Origin: Singulisphaera sp045290345
GTDB taxonomy: Bacteria > Planctomycetota > Planctomycetia > Isosphaerales > Isosphaeraceae
Assembly: GCF_045290345.1 (NCBI RefSeq)
Contig: NZ_CP155447.1
Location: forward strand, 9,238,001 to 9,302,000
Direction of reading: 5' to 3'
DNA: 64,000 bases
Every line of letters begins with the position of its first letter. Positions within the stretch are counted from its first letter, which is position 1. The position numbers and the translations under genes were made by a program. Positions 44,366-53,346 of the stretch are shown here, one piece after another. The notes beneath the pieces were generated by a model, which did not search any database, was not told the origin of the DNA, and was given only the letters and a program-made list of their open reading frames with translations.

Positions 44366-45514
44366 TCAGAGGATCAGGACGAGGTTGTCCTTGTGGATGA
44401 CCTCGTCATAGACGGTTTCATCGAGGGTTTGATGCACCTGATCGGTACGTAAGCCCCGGATCAAGCGGGCTTCGGACGTTGCGTAGTTCGTCAGTCCGCG
44501 CGCGAACTCCTGCCCTTGATCGTCACGGATTCCCACCACGTCGCCTTTATCGAACTCGCCGATCACCTCGATGATCCCGATGGCAAGCAAGCTTCGCGAT
44601 CCCGATTCCAGCGCTTGTCTGGCCCCGGAGTCGACCACGTAATGTCCTCTTGGCCGTGCCGTCAGCCCGATCCAACGCTTTCGTGCGGTCTGCGTCGAGC
44701 CTCGCGCAAGGAAGAGCGAGCCTACGGTTTCCCCTGCCAGGATCCTCGTAAGCGGGTCAGCCTTTTGACCGGAAGCGATGATGACCGACCCCCCGGCGTG
44801 AGTGACCAAACGCACCGCTTCGAGTTTGCTCCGCATTCCCCCCGTACCGAGCGAACTCCGGCTCGTACCGGCCCGTCCGAACGTCTCCTCATCGAGATTC
44901 ACCACCAGCGGAATCGGTTCTCCCCCGACTTCGCCTGTGCCCGGATCGGTGGGGTAGAGTCCATCGACCACGCTCAAGATCACGAGCAACGGAGCTTGGA
45001 GCAGGTTGGTAACCATCGCGGCGAGTCGGTCATTGTCGCCGAATTTGATCTCGGCGACACTGATTGTGTCGTTCTCGTTGATGATCGGGACGGCGTTCCA
45101 GTCGAACAAGGCCGTCAGCGTATTCCTCATATTCAGGTAACGGGCGCGATTATCGAAATCCTCATGAGTCAACAAGAGTTGGGCCGCGTGCCGTCCATGA
45201 CGGCGAAGCCCCTCGTCGTAGGCCCGGATGAGGTAGGATTGTCCCACTGCCGCCGCGGCCTGAAGCTGCGGTAAATTCTCGGGGCGGCGAGTCAGGTTGA
45301 GTTGTCCCAGACCGGCTCCAACGGCGCCCGAGCTCACCAGGGCTACTTTTCGACCGGTTGCCATCACCGCGCAAATCTGCTCGGCAAGGTGGCCAATTCG
45401 AGCCGGGTCGAGGCGGCCGTCCTTACCCGTCAGAACGCTGGTGCCAACCTTGACGACCCAGGTTTGTGCCGAGAGAACCACATCATCGCGAACCAGGTCA
45501 CGTACCATCGCCAT
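44366..45514 (-). CDS. proB: Glutamate 5-kinase
   Basis: 382 residues. The kinase phosphorylates glutamate with ATP as the first step of proline synthesis. The amino-acid kinase domain has VVKVGTSVLTGKDGRLD, ALVSSGAVGAGLGQL, then NENDTISVAEIKFGDNDRLAAMV and GTGGMRSKLEAVRLVTHAG. A C-terminal PUA domain follows (GHYVVDSGARQAL, LLAIGIIEVIGEFDKGDVVGIRD). Length fits the PUA-containing form. No proA lies nearby. The ATG at 45514 has only a weak AGAG upstream. Confidence 0.95.
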   Translation of the reverse strand: MAMVRDLVRDDVVLSAQTWVVKVGTSVLTGKDGRLDPARIGHLAEQICAVMATGRKVALVSSGAVGAGLGQLNLTRRPENLPQLQAAAAVGQSYLIRAYDEGLRRHGRHAAQLLLTHEDFDNRARYLNMRNTLTALFDWNAVPIINENDTISVAEIKFGDNDRLAAMVTNLLQAPLLVILSVVDGLYPTDPGTGEVGGEPIPLVVNLDEETFGRAGTSRSSLGTGGMRSKLEAVRLVTHAGGSVIIASGQKADPLTRILAGETVGSLFLARGSTQTARKRWIGLTARPRGHYVVDSGARQALESGSRSLLAIGIIEVIGEFDKGDVVGIRDDQGQEFARGLTNYATSEARLIRGLRTDQVHQTLDETVYDEVIHKDNLVLIL

Positions 45515-45581
45515 GAATCGAGTCTCTATCGCAAGTGTGGTTGAGGTCTGTCGTAAAAGAAGCGATAATATTAGCTTTGAC

Positions 45582-45603
45582 CCATAAACTTCCGTGTTTA
45601 TGG
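45582..45603. promoter_or_regulatory. Perfect 8-bp palindrome between proB and purF
   Basis: CCATAAAC, six bases and GTTTATGG; a candidate operator about 70 bases upstream of the proB start codon and 235 upstream of purF. The regulator is unknown. Confidence 0.4.
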
Positions 45604-45681
45604 CGAAATAAAATCGTCCGTTTCTTCGCTTTCCGCAAGGTGTATACGGGAGATGAACGACTCAAGTCGATTGGGTGAAGG

Positions 45682-45710
45682 TTGTCTTCAGAGGCGAGCG
45701 CCATTATAAT
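45682..45710 (+). promoter_or_regulatory. Sigma70-type promoter for purF
   Basis: TTGTCT and a perfect TATAAT are separated by 17 bases. Transcription would start near 45717, giving a leader of about 120 bases before the purF ATG at 45838. An overlapping TATAAT also reads on the minus strand. Confidence 0.6.
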
Positions 45711-45837
45711 AAAGTCTCACAACCGGCCCTAGATCAACTGCGTGAACGAGCTAACAGGGCCCGCGTCTCTTTCCCTTTTGTTGCGCTCCCCACTTGCGAC
45801 AAGGGCGGGGGCTGGTCAACGGGAACAATCCAAGCTC

Positions 45838-47439
45838 ATGGGCGAACTGAATCACGAGTGTGGCGTGGCGGCCGTTTACCACGCTGCTGGCCCGGCCGTC
45901 TCCACGCTCGCACCGATCCCGGGGGATCTCAACAGTGTTACGCGGATGATCCCGCGGATGCTGCTGGACATGCAGAACCGGGGTCAGCTCGCGGCGGGAA
46001 TGAGCAGTTTTCACCCCGGGCGTACCGCCCTGCTCAAAACGCACAAGGAAGTGGGAACGGTGGCCGAGGCCTTTCGCCTGAACCATAAGGCGAAGTTCGA
46101 GGCGATCATGCGGGGCCAGGATGGTCAGGCCGCCATCGGTCACGTTCGCTACGCCACTTGCGGCGGCGCTGATCGTAGCTACGCGCAGCCCTTCGAACGT
46201 GAACATGGGCGCATGGCCAAGTGGTTTGCGTTTGCGTTCAACGGTCAACTCGCCAATTATCAAGAGCTCAAGCAAGAGTTACTCGATCAGGGCGACTATC
46301 ACCTGAAGCGTGATACCGACACCGAAATCCTGATGCACCTGCTCAGTCATGAGCTCCAGGGTGAAGGGCTCGAGACCGATTGGCAAGGGGTTTTCAGTCG
46401 GCTGGCCGATCGGCTCGACGGCGCCTACAACATCGTGTTGCTTTCGGCGAAGGGTGACTTGATCGTCGCTCGCGACCCACTTGGTTTCCGGCCGCTCTGT
46501 GTCGCCGAGCATGGTCCCCTCTTCGCCGCGGCCAGCGAAAGCTCTCCGCTGGCGAATCTCGGTTTCCAGAACATTCGCTCCCTGGATCCGGGAACGATGG
46601 TCATCGCCAATCAAAGCGGAGTGCGGGTCGAGCGATTTGCCGCTTCGCCTCGTCGCGCTCACTGCTTCTTCGAGTGGATCTACTTCGCCAACGTCGCGAG
46701 CACCCTCGACGATCGTTCCGTCTATCTGAGTCGGGCCACCTTAGGTGAGGAGCTGGCTCGACTCGAAGATGTCCCCCTCGATCCCGATACCATCGTCGTC
46801 CCGGTGCCCGACACCGCGAAGGCTGCGGCAGACGCCATGGCGTTTGCACTCGGTGTTCGGTCCGTCGAAGGCTTGATGCGAAATCGTTACGTCGGTCGAA
46901 CGTTCATCGAGGGAACGGCGGATCGGGCGGCCAAGGCCCGCTTGAAGTACACGCCACTTCCCGAGGTGCTTGCCGGCAAACGCGTCCTCCTCGTCGAAGA
47001 CAGCATCGTCCGATCCACCACGATGCGAGCCCTCGTCCACGAGATTCGGGACCGGGGCGGAGCGCGTGAGATTCACCTGCGCGTGGCCTGCCCGCCGATC
47101 ATCGCTCCCTGTTTTTACGGGATCGACATGTCGCGCCGCGACGAGCTCTTCGCCACAAAGTTCTTGAACGCACCGGACGGCCGAATTTCGATCGAAGACC
47201 AGGACCGGATGGCCAAGGAACTGGGTGCGGATAGCTTGCGATATTTGCCAGTAGAAGCGATCGCGCGGGCTGTTTCGATGTCGTCCGACCAACTATGCCG
47301 CGCCTGCATCACGGGTCAATACCCAAGCAACGCGGGACAGAAACTCTACCAGCTCGACATCTCCGGCGGCTCGCAACCCAAGGGGGGGAAGCGAGCTTAT
47401 GAGATGGCTGCGACCAGTCCAATTCGCTCGGCCACCTGA
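45838..47439 (+). CDS. purF: Amidophosphoribosyltransferase, [4Fe-4S]-type
   Basis: 533 residues. It makes phosphoribosylamine from PRPP and glutamine, the first step of purine synthesis. After a seven-residue propeptide (MGELNHE) the Ntn nucleophile is Cys8, to be exposed by processing. The glutaminase half contains MQNRGQLAAGMSSF and AFAFNGQLANYQELK; the phosphoribosyltransferase half has VLLVEDSIVRSTTMRAL near residue 383. Cluster ligands of the Bacillus-type enzyme are present: Cys276 (HCFFEWIYFA), Cys425 (PCFYGIDM), Cys487 and Cys490 (CRAC). The ATG at 45838 gives the right N-terminus; the frame opens earlier at 45742. A terminator-like hairpin follows. Confidence 0.92.
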   Translation: MGELNHECGVAAVYHAAGPAVSTLAPIPGDLNSVTRMIPRMLLDMQNRGQLAAGMSSFHPGRTALLKTHKEVGTVAEAFRLNHKAKFEAIMRGQDGQAAIGHVRYATCGGADRSYAQPFEREHGRMAKWFAFAFNGQLANYQELKQELLDQGDYHLKRDTDTEILMHLLSHELQGEGLETDWQGVFSRLADRLDGAYNIVLLSAKGDLIVARDPLGFRPLCVAEHGPLFAAASESSPLANLGFQNIRSLDPGTMVIANQSGVRVERFAASPRRAHCFFEWIYFANVASTLDDRSVYLSRATLGEELARLEDVPLDPDTIVVPVPDTAKAAADAMAFALGVRSVEGLMRNRYVGRTFIEGTADRAAKARLKYTPLPEVLAGKRVLLVEDSIVRSTTMRALVHEIRDRGGAREIHLRVACPPIIAPCFYGIDMSRRDELFATKFLNAPDGRISIEDQDRMAKELGADSLRYLPVEAIARAVSMSSDQLCRACITGQYPSNAGQKLYQLDISGGSQPKGGKRAYEMAATSPIRSAT

Positions 47440-47480
47440 GAGCGAATTTCTGATCTGAGTCTCAATCGAATGAGAAGCGC

Positions 47481-47525
47481 AAGGCCCACCCGGTCTCATC
47501 CCTGAGGATGACGCCAGGTGGGCTT
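47481..47525 (+). terminator. Terminator-like hairpin after purF
   Basis: AAGGCCCACC pairs with GGTGGGCTTT with one wobble and one mismatch nearby, enclosing a perfect inner TCATCC/GGATGA stem with a CTGA loop. It lies about 40 bases after the stop and is followed by a short TTTATC. Confidence 0.6.
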
Positions 47526-47603
47526 TATCGATGACATACTCAGGAGAGCTCAGGCTTGCGAGCCAGTAATGCAAGGACTCGCTTGCCTTGCAAGATTCTT
47601 GGT

Positions 47604-47624
47604 AGCCTGGAAGGTATCCAGGCT
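47604..47624 (-). terminator. Hairpin downstream of trmB
   Basis: AGCCTGGA, a five-base loop and TCCAGGCT form a perfect 8-bp stem, about 50 bases beyond the trmB stop on the minus strand. No T-run follows. Confidence 0.4.
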
Positions 47625-47674
47625 CCCCCACATGCACGCTAACTCCGCATGGTGAGCCGGTAGAGGGGACGCTT

Positions 47675-48364
47675 TCATCGAAGCCGATAGAGCTTGCGGT
47701 AGATCGGCCGGCCTTCGATCCGATACTTTCGTTCGAAATTCGTCAGGTAGTCCAAGTCATGCTCGGGTGTCTTGGGCTCGCTGATCGGGATGTCCTCGAA
47801 CAGCGTGTGGGTCGCCATCAACTCGCAGATCACCCCGAAGTATTCTTCGACGTCGGTGACCACCGACAGCTCCCCGTGGGGGACAAGACCGCGCTCGATG
47901 CTGACCACGAGGCCTTCATTGAAGACGCGTCGCTTCCTGTGCCTTTTCTTCCACCAGGGATCGGGGAAATAGACGTGAACCACCCTGAGGCTCTGTGGGG
48001 GAACGTAGCGTGCCAGGAAAAGAAGGGCGTCGCCTGGAAGCACTTTGACGTTCGTTAAATGCTGCTTCGCAATGCGCTCCGCGGCCTGCGCTGCATATTT
48101 TCGAGCCACCTCGATGCCGAGGTAGTTGCACTTCGGATCGCGTGCCGCCGCGTTGGCGAGAAAGAGTCCCTTGCCTGAACCCACCTCGAGCTCGACCGGA
48201 TGATCGTTGCCGAACATTGCCGGCCAATCCACGGGCGTCGAGCAGGTGGCCAGATCAAGGATGTAAGGAATGGCGTCCGCTGCCATCCGGTATCGCGGAC
48301 GTTCCCTCGGGACTCGTTCGGGGACAATTTCGTGGGCTTCCCGTTCTTCAGACGTTTCCGACAC
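47675..48364 (-). CDS. trmB: tRNA (guanine-N7-)-methyltransferase
   Basis: 229 residues, modifies G46 of tRNA. Class I methyltransferase with ELEVGSGKGLFLANAA (SAM binding), YLGIEVARKYAAQAAERI, the VVHVYFPDPWWKKRHRKRRV signature of TrmB, and the C-terminal LDYLTNFERKYRIEGRPIYR. The GTG start at 48364 has GAGG eight bases upstream, and the N-terminal 30 residues are acidic and unconserved. Confidence 0.95.
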   Translation of the reverse strand: MSETSEEREAHEIVPERVPRERPRYRMAADAIPYILDLATCSTPVDWPAMFGNDHPVELEVGSGKGLFLANAAARDPKCNYLGIEVARKYAAQAAERIAKQHLTNVKVLPGDALLFLARYVPPQSLRVVHVYFPDPWWKKRHRKRRVFNEGLVVSIERGLVPHGELSVVTDVEEYFGVICELMATHTLFEDIPISEPKTPEHDLDYLTNFERKYRIEGRPIYRKLYRLR

Positions 48365-48426
48365 CGTGGCAACCTCGTGGGAACTTAGTATTCAATCCTG
48401 CGTTCTTGAATGCGTAGGGACAACCT

Positions 48427-49221
48427 TCAGTCGAAGCGACCAGGATCGTTCGGCGTGTCGGGCGTCAGCAGCAAGCGGTTCCGACAGACTTCGAGCGATT
48501 CTTCCAGGGTGCGGCGGCGAGCTGTCCCCGCTGGAATCGACTCTTCGATCAGGCGTTCCGCGCGTTCGAGCTGTTCCCAGGCCTCCTCACAACGACCCAG
48601 GTCGGCCAGAATCATGCAGGCGGTCCAGGCATGCGTGGGATTGCGCGGATCCACTAGCGCCGCCCGTTCCAAAAGTGCGATCGCTTCCGGGGCGCGCCCG
48701 AGCTTCCAAAGCGCAAATCCCTGCTTCGCGAGAAAGCGTCCACCCCGACCATCCAGTTGCTCGGCCTCGAGAAATTGGATGTAGGCCTCACGCCATTCCT
48801 CCCGCAAGAGGTAGCAATCCCCTAGCGCACCGGAGAGCCGCGGAGACCGTCCCCTCGTTTCGATCTGACGTTGAAGGTCAGCGAGCGCTGCGTCGACCTG
48901 TCCGGATCGGGCCAGAATCATTGCTCGGGCGATTCGTTGATGCCGCGGTCGTACCAGAATGAGCAGGAATAGCACGATCAGGAGCCCGACCACGCCCATG
49001 AGGAAGGCGAAGAACGCCCAGAACGCATAGCCGGGTCCGACGCCCGCACGTTCGAGTGCAGGCCTGCTCAGGTAGGCGACCGCCCCGAGCAGCAGGCCGG
49101 TCGACCACCACACCATTCTCGGAACGGGTCGAGGCACAATCCTGCGGGAGCCACGTGTGGCTCCCCCTCGCTGGGCGATGACGATCAAAGACCGCGGGTC
49201 GATCCTGAGGCGCGAACTCAC
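48427..49221 (-). CDS. Membrane-anchored tetratricopeptide-type protein
   Basis: 264 residues from a GTG at 49221; no good ribosome binding site, so the start may be the ATG at 49116. Two hydrophobic segments lie near residues 38-50 and 62-90 (VWWSTGLLLGAVAYL and FWAFFAFLMGVVGLLIVLFLLILV). The rest is helical repeats of TPR type: LADLQRQIETRGRSPRLSGALGDCYLLREEWREAY, GRGGRFLAKQGFALWKLGRAPEAIALLERAALVDP and EEAWEQLERAERLI. A scaffold role at the membrane is likely; partners are unknown. It lies 62 bases from trmB on the same strand. Confidence 0.7.
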   Translation of the reverse strand: MSSRLRIDPRSLIVIAQRGGATRGSRRIVPRPVPRMVWWSTGLLLGAVAYLSRPALERAGVGPGYAFWAFFAFLMGVVGLLIVLFLLILVRPRHQRIARAMILARSGQVDAALADLQRQIETRGRSPRLSGALGDCYLLREEWREAYIQFLEAEQLDGRGGRFLAKQGFALWKLGRAPEAIALLERAALVDPRNPTHAWTACMILADLGRCEEAWEQLERAERLIEESIPAGTARRRTLEESLEVCRNRLLLTPDTPNDPGRFD

Positions 49222-49312
49222 CAGTCAGCACGACGAAGAACCACGCCACCTCGAAGTAGGATCACACTCAAGGGTGAAATCCGACGCATCGTCCCGGTCG
49301 GGAATACGACTC

Positions 49313-49849
49313 TCATTCCTTGGCGGGTTTTACTTCTGGAGTCTTCACTTCGGGACGTTTCACTTCGCGACCCGCCAGGGGAACTCCGATAATCCGTCCG
49401 TGGTAGACCATGTTCGAGCCAACAAACCCCTGAGTCTCGAAGATCGTCTGGCGTCGGTTGACCTTCTTGGATTGCGAAACCAAAACGAGTCGGTCACCCG
49501 GTCGAACCTGCCCTCGGAAGCGGACGTCTTCCATGCCGCCAAACCCGAGGAATCCGCCTTCCATGAGATTGATGAAGTGGCAGTAGAAGCTCGACAACTG
49601 AGCCGCCGCCTCGCAGATCAGCACGCCAGGCATCAACGCGTAGTCGGGCATGTGGCCCCGGATCCAGAACTCGTCGAATCCGACGTCTTTGTAGCCGATG
49701 ATCAGGTGGCGTTCCGGGTCGCACGAGATGATGGCGGTTAATTGCTCCATCTCGAACCGTTGCGGGTTGCCCAGACGAATTCCTTCCCGATCGATGAGCA
49801 CACGGGAGGTATCAATCGTCGCGGGATCAACCAGGGCAACGGGCGGCAT
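49313..49849 (-). CDS. 3-hydroxyacyl-ACP dehydratase-like (FabZ/FabA hotdog) protein
   Basis: 178 residues from the ATG at 49849, with AGGA nine bases upstream; the longer frame adds 25 unsupported residues. A hotdog-fold dehydratase: GHMPDYALMPGVLICEAAAQ holds the catalytic pair, His66 and Glu80, fourteen residues apart as in FabZ. FRGQVRPGDRLVLV is the second conserved segment. The tail is a short charged repeat (PEVKTPEVKPAKE). FabZ dehydrates 3-hydroxyacyl-ACP in fatty-acid synthesis; no other fatty-acid genes are nearby, so a paralogue with a special acyl chain is possible. Substrate not readable. Confidence 0.8.
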   Translation of the reverse strand: MPPVALVDPATIDTSRVLIDREGIRLGNPQRFEMEQLTAIISCDPERHLIIGYKDVGFDEFWIRGHMPDYALMPGVLICEAAAQLSSFYCHFINLMEGGFLGFGGMEDVRFRGQVRPGDRLVLVSQSKKVNRRQTIFETQGFVGSNMVYHGRIIGVPLAGREVKRPEVKTPEVKPAKE

Positions 49850-50062
49850 TCCAGAACGTCCTTTCCCAAGGCAGGCGATAATAGGCGCGGGCTGGTCGCC
49901 GCTACGGGAGGGACCAGTTAACAATCTCAGATCCTGTCAGCGGTGCTCGACTTACCCCACAGGGTGGATCCGGTCCGGCGCGAAGATTCCCGCTATCATG
50001 ACCGGAGGCCGGGCAGACGACAAGAGGATTCATTCTTAAGTTGACGCAAAGGTCGCATTGAC

Positions 50063-50929
50063 ATGACGATAGAAGCATCGTACCGGCGACCGCTCGGGAC
50101 CATGGTGGCCTACGGTTTTGAGGTGGTCGACTTTGCCAGCGAGCTCGACCTGGCCCACCGCCTCGGCGCCGAAGTTCTGGAAATCTTTCCCGAGTGGCGA
50201 AGCGAACCCGACCCTGCGTCCCTGCGCACACGGGTTTCCGACGCCGGTCTGGTGATCCATAGCGCCCACGGCTGCTGGGGTGGTCAATCGATTCGCGCGG
50301 CTCGAGTTGACCTCGGTGACCCCGACCTCGAACGTCATCGTGAGTCGATTGAGGATCTCCAACGGTGCGTGGATTGGCTTCATGAGGCGGGAGGAACCTG
50401 CCTGGTTGTTCATCCAGGGGGCCTTTCCGCCCCCGAGGAAAGGCTTAGCCGACGAGCCGCACTCGCCCGCGGTTTGATGCAGCTTGTCGAGCATGCACGC
50501 GGTACCCGCATTGTGATCTGTGTGGAGAATATGCCTCCAGGGGTTCATCCAGGGAGTCGGATGGCCGACCTGGCCGGCCTGGTGGCCGAACTGAGCCAAG
50601 CAGGACTCGCGATCGCGCTCGATACGGGCCATGCCCACCTCTCGCTCGATCTTGGGTCGGAAACCAAGGCGGCCGGCCATTGGCTTCGGACGACGCACGT
50701 TCACGATAACAACGGGCGACATGACACCCATCAGCCACCTGGCCTTGGCACTATTGATTGGCACGCCTGGGGACGAGCTCTCGACGAGATCGAGTACCGT
50801 GGCCCAATCATGCTCGAGTGCGTCCGCCACCTGAGGAAGGACCCAGCGTCGATCAGTCCCGCATTCCTGGAGACGCTTCAGCTCCTGACCCGAGGCGTTT
50901 CCAGGCGTCGAGCCGAGGATCGGCGTTGA
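50063..50929 (+). CDS. Sugar phosphate isomerase/epimerase-like TIM-barrel protein
   Basis: 288 residues of the xylose-isomerase-like TIM-barrel family (AP endonuclease 2-type). GAEVLEIFPEW, VIHSAHGCW, CLVVHPGGL, IVICVENMPPG, AIALDTGHAHLS, THVHDNNGRHDTHQPPGLGTIDW and GPIMLECV line up as the barrel strands with their metal-binding Glu, His and Asp. Such proteins isomerise sugars, act on hydroxypyruvate or cleave DNA at abasic sites; the sequence here does not decide between them. It stands alone, starting 213 bases from the divergent FabZ-like gene. Confidence 0.8.
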   Translation: MTIEASYRRPLGTMVAYGFEVVDFASELDLAHRLGAEVLEIFPEWRSEPDPASLRTRVSDAGLVIHSAHGCWGGQSIRAARVDLGDPDLERHRESIEDLQRCVDWLHEAGGTCLVVHPGGLSAPEERLSRRAALARGLMQLVEHARGTRIVICVENMPPGVHPGSRMADLAGLVAELSQAGLAIALDTGHAHLSLDLGSETKAAGHWLRTTHVHDNNGRHDTHQPPGLGTIDWHAWGRALDEIEYRGPIMLECVRHLRKDPASISPAFLETLQLLTRGVSRRRAEDRR

Positions 50930-51183
50930 TTCTTACCCGCAAGCTTGAGCGGGATTGTGTGGGCAGGCGCACACCACGGCTCACCTGGAAAATGGGGGGA
51001 TGTTGACGGCCATGCCGCATGCTCCGTCGACGCCAGTTGAACTGCTCGACAGCAGTGGTCCCGCGGCAAAGACGGTCGCGCCGGGCTGCCGATAGGAACT
51101 CGAGAGCCGTCTGCTCGGGAGCGAGCCGTACGGACTCATTCATGGAAGTGGTCGAGTTCTGACGGGCAAGGAGGAGCAACGTC

Positions 51184-53049
51184 GTGGCACTCAACCTGAG
51201 CCGACGCGAAGCGCTGGGCGTCCTCGGCGCTATCGGGGCCGCGACGGCGTCGACCGCGCCTACCCCGGCGGCAGCCAGTCACGTGGAAGTGGGCCGTTAC
51301 GTCAAACGTCAAGGCGTTCACGGTCGGATGACCGGAGCCCAAGCCGCAGCGGCCGCTCTCTTCTGCGAAGGGGTCCAATGCGTCTTCGGAATTCCAGGCG
51401 CCCAGAGCAACGAGTTCTGGGATGCCTTGAAAGCGCGACGGCTTCCCTATCTCCTGGTCACGAACGAGTCGTCGGCAAGCGTCATGGCCGATGCAGCGGC
51501 TCGGGTCACGGGACAGCCGGGAGTCTTCAACGTCGTACCGGGACCAGGCCTGACGAATGCCATGACCGGAATTGGTGAGGCGCTGCTCGACAGCGTCCCC
51601 ATCGTCGGCATCATCACCGACGTGATCCAAGGACCGGACGCTCCCCTCGGCCAGGTTCACTCGCTCCCCAACGCCGCCCTGCTCCGCCCGCTTGTGAAAG
51701 CCTTGATCGAGGTGCAACACCAGGCGGAGATCCCGGGAGCGATCTATCAGGCGTTCGAGATCGCCCGCTCCGGTGAACCCGGTCCTGTGGGAATCATGAT
51801 TCCCTTTCCCCACTTCAATGCCGTCTGGGACTACGACCAGCCGCCGCCCCCACCCCGGCCGCTTCCATTCGACGAGAATGCGTACCGGCAAGTTCTCGGT
51901 CAGCTCTCGAATCGCTCGCGCCGAGTCGGAATCTACGCGGGTCTTGGTTGCATGGATGCTGGTCCGGCACTGACCGCCGTCGCCGAGATGCTCCAGGCAC
52001 CGGTGGCCACCTCGGTCAGTGGCAAAGGCTGCATTTCCGATTGCCATCCCTTGGCCGTCGGCTGGGGATACGGCAAGCAAGGGACGCGAGCCGCTGAGAA
52101 AACGTTCAAGGACGTTGACCTCGTGCTGGCCGTCGGTGTTCGCTACAGCGAAGTCTCAACCGCCAACTACGCGATCCCTCCCCATAACGTCATTCATGTC
52201 GATGCGAACCCGCATAACCTTGGGCGCAATGTCCCCACCTGCGTGAAACTGTGCGCGGACTCTCAGGTCTTTTTCGACCGGTTGCTCGCCGACGCCCCTT
52301 CGATCCAGCGCCCGCCCTCCCCACCGCTCTTGAAGAAGATCAAGGATGTGCGGCAAGTCGATCACCGCGAGAACTCGGTCCCGAAGATCACCCGCGGCGT
52401 CGACCCGATGTACTTCCTGACGCAACTCCGCTACGCCCTCGGCCCGGACGAGTTGATCTTCGTGGACGTCACCGCATCCACGCACTGGGCCTCCGAGGCG
52501 ATCAGCGTTCAGGGGCCGCGTCGCTATTTCACACCGACGAACAACCAGAGCATGGGGTGGGCGATTCCCGCGGCCATCGGGGCGCAACGCGTCCGGCCCG
52601 ACCGCCAGGTCGTTTCGATTACCGGCGACGGATGCTTCCTGATGTCGGCCATGGAGCTCTCGACGGCCGCTCGAGCCTGCCTACCGGTGAAATTTTTCGT
52701 TCTCGACGACGGCGCATACCACTACATGCAGATGCTCCAGGAGCCGGTCTACCGCCGGACCACGGCCACGGAGATCGCCCGCATCGACTACGCGGCCTTC
52801 GCACGCGGAGTGGGCCTCGGTTACAACGAGATCGCCCAAAATCCGGATGTGGGAAACGGCATCGGTCGTGCCCTGGCGACTCCTGGTCCCCTCCTCACTC
52901 GCGTCATCATCAGCTACGAAGGGCGGGAGGTCCGCTGGCTCAACGCCCTCAAATCGACCTACGTCAGTCGTCTACCGACCGACGCCAAGGTGCGGATGGC
53001 ATCGCGGATTGGCGTCCGCTCATTGAGCCGCCGCCCCGATGATGATTGA
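51184..53049 (+). CDS. Tat-exported thiamine diphosphate-dependent enzyme (acetolactate synthase-like)
   Basis: 621 residues. The GTG start is preceded by AGGAG at seven bases. The N-terminus is a twin-arginine signal, LSRREALGVLGAIGAAT, ending near PAAASHV, so export of a folded, cofactor-loaded enzyme is predicted. The body has all three ThDP-enzyme domains: N-terminal PYR domain with VTNESSASVMADAAARVTG (catalytic Glu) and PGPGLTNAMTGIGEALLDSVP, a central domain, and C-terminal PP domain with ITGDGCFLMSAMELSTAAR. The metal-binding Asn pair of the GDG...NN motif is replaced by VLDDGAYHYM. The sequence resembles acetolactate synthase and related decarboxylases, but substrate and physiological role are unclear. 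No regulatory subunit is adjacent. Confidence 0.85.
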   Translation: MALNLSRREALGVLGAIGAATASTAPTPAAASHVEVGRYVKRQGVHGRMTGAQAAAAALFCEGVQCVFGIPGAQSNEFWDALKARRLPYLLVTNESSASVMADAAARVTGQPGVFNVVPGPGLTNAMTGIGEALLDSVPIVGIITDVIQGPDAPLGQVHSLPNAALLRPLVKALIEVQHQAEIPGAIYQAFEIARSGEPGPVGIMIPFPHFNAVWDYDQPPPPPRPLPFDENAYRQVLGQLSNRSRRVGIYAGLGCMDAGPALTAVAEMLQAPVATSVSGKGCISDCHPLAVGWGYGKQGTRAAEKTFKDVDLVLAVGVRYSEVSTANYAIPPHNVIHVDANPHNLGRNVPTCVKLCADSQVFFDRLLADAPSIQRPPSPPLLKKIKDVRQVDHRENSVPKITRGVDPMYFLTQLRYALGPDELIFVDVTASTHWASEAISVQGPRRYFTPTNNQSMGWAIPAAIGAQRVRPDRQVVSITGDGCFLMSAMELSTAARACLPVKFFVLDDGAYHYMQMLQEPVYRRTTATEIARIDYAAFARGVGLGYNEIAQNPDVGNGIGRALATPGPLLTRVIISYEGREVRWLNALKSTYVSRLPTDAKVRMASRIGVRSLSRRPDDD

Positions 53050-53346
53050 ACCCGTTATGCGGGGCAGTCCGGTTGAAAGAGCGAAGTCCGGCCGAGAGCT
53101 GACCGATAATTCAGCAGTCTCCAGTTCAATCTACGCGTCCTAGCCGTCCTGTAGGGTGAGTTTGACCAGCATGTTGCGACCTGGGAATCCAGGTAGTCTA
53201 GGTTGCCGGTAATACTTGACTGGGTCGGTTGGACTTCCTCGAAAGAGGTGGGGACCGTAAGATGCCCCGCCGATGCAGACTTTACTGAGTGTGGCTGGAT
53301 GCTGCCCGGTTGAAGTCTGCGGCGTCCATCGGATGAAGTGATACAC

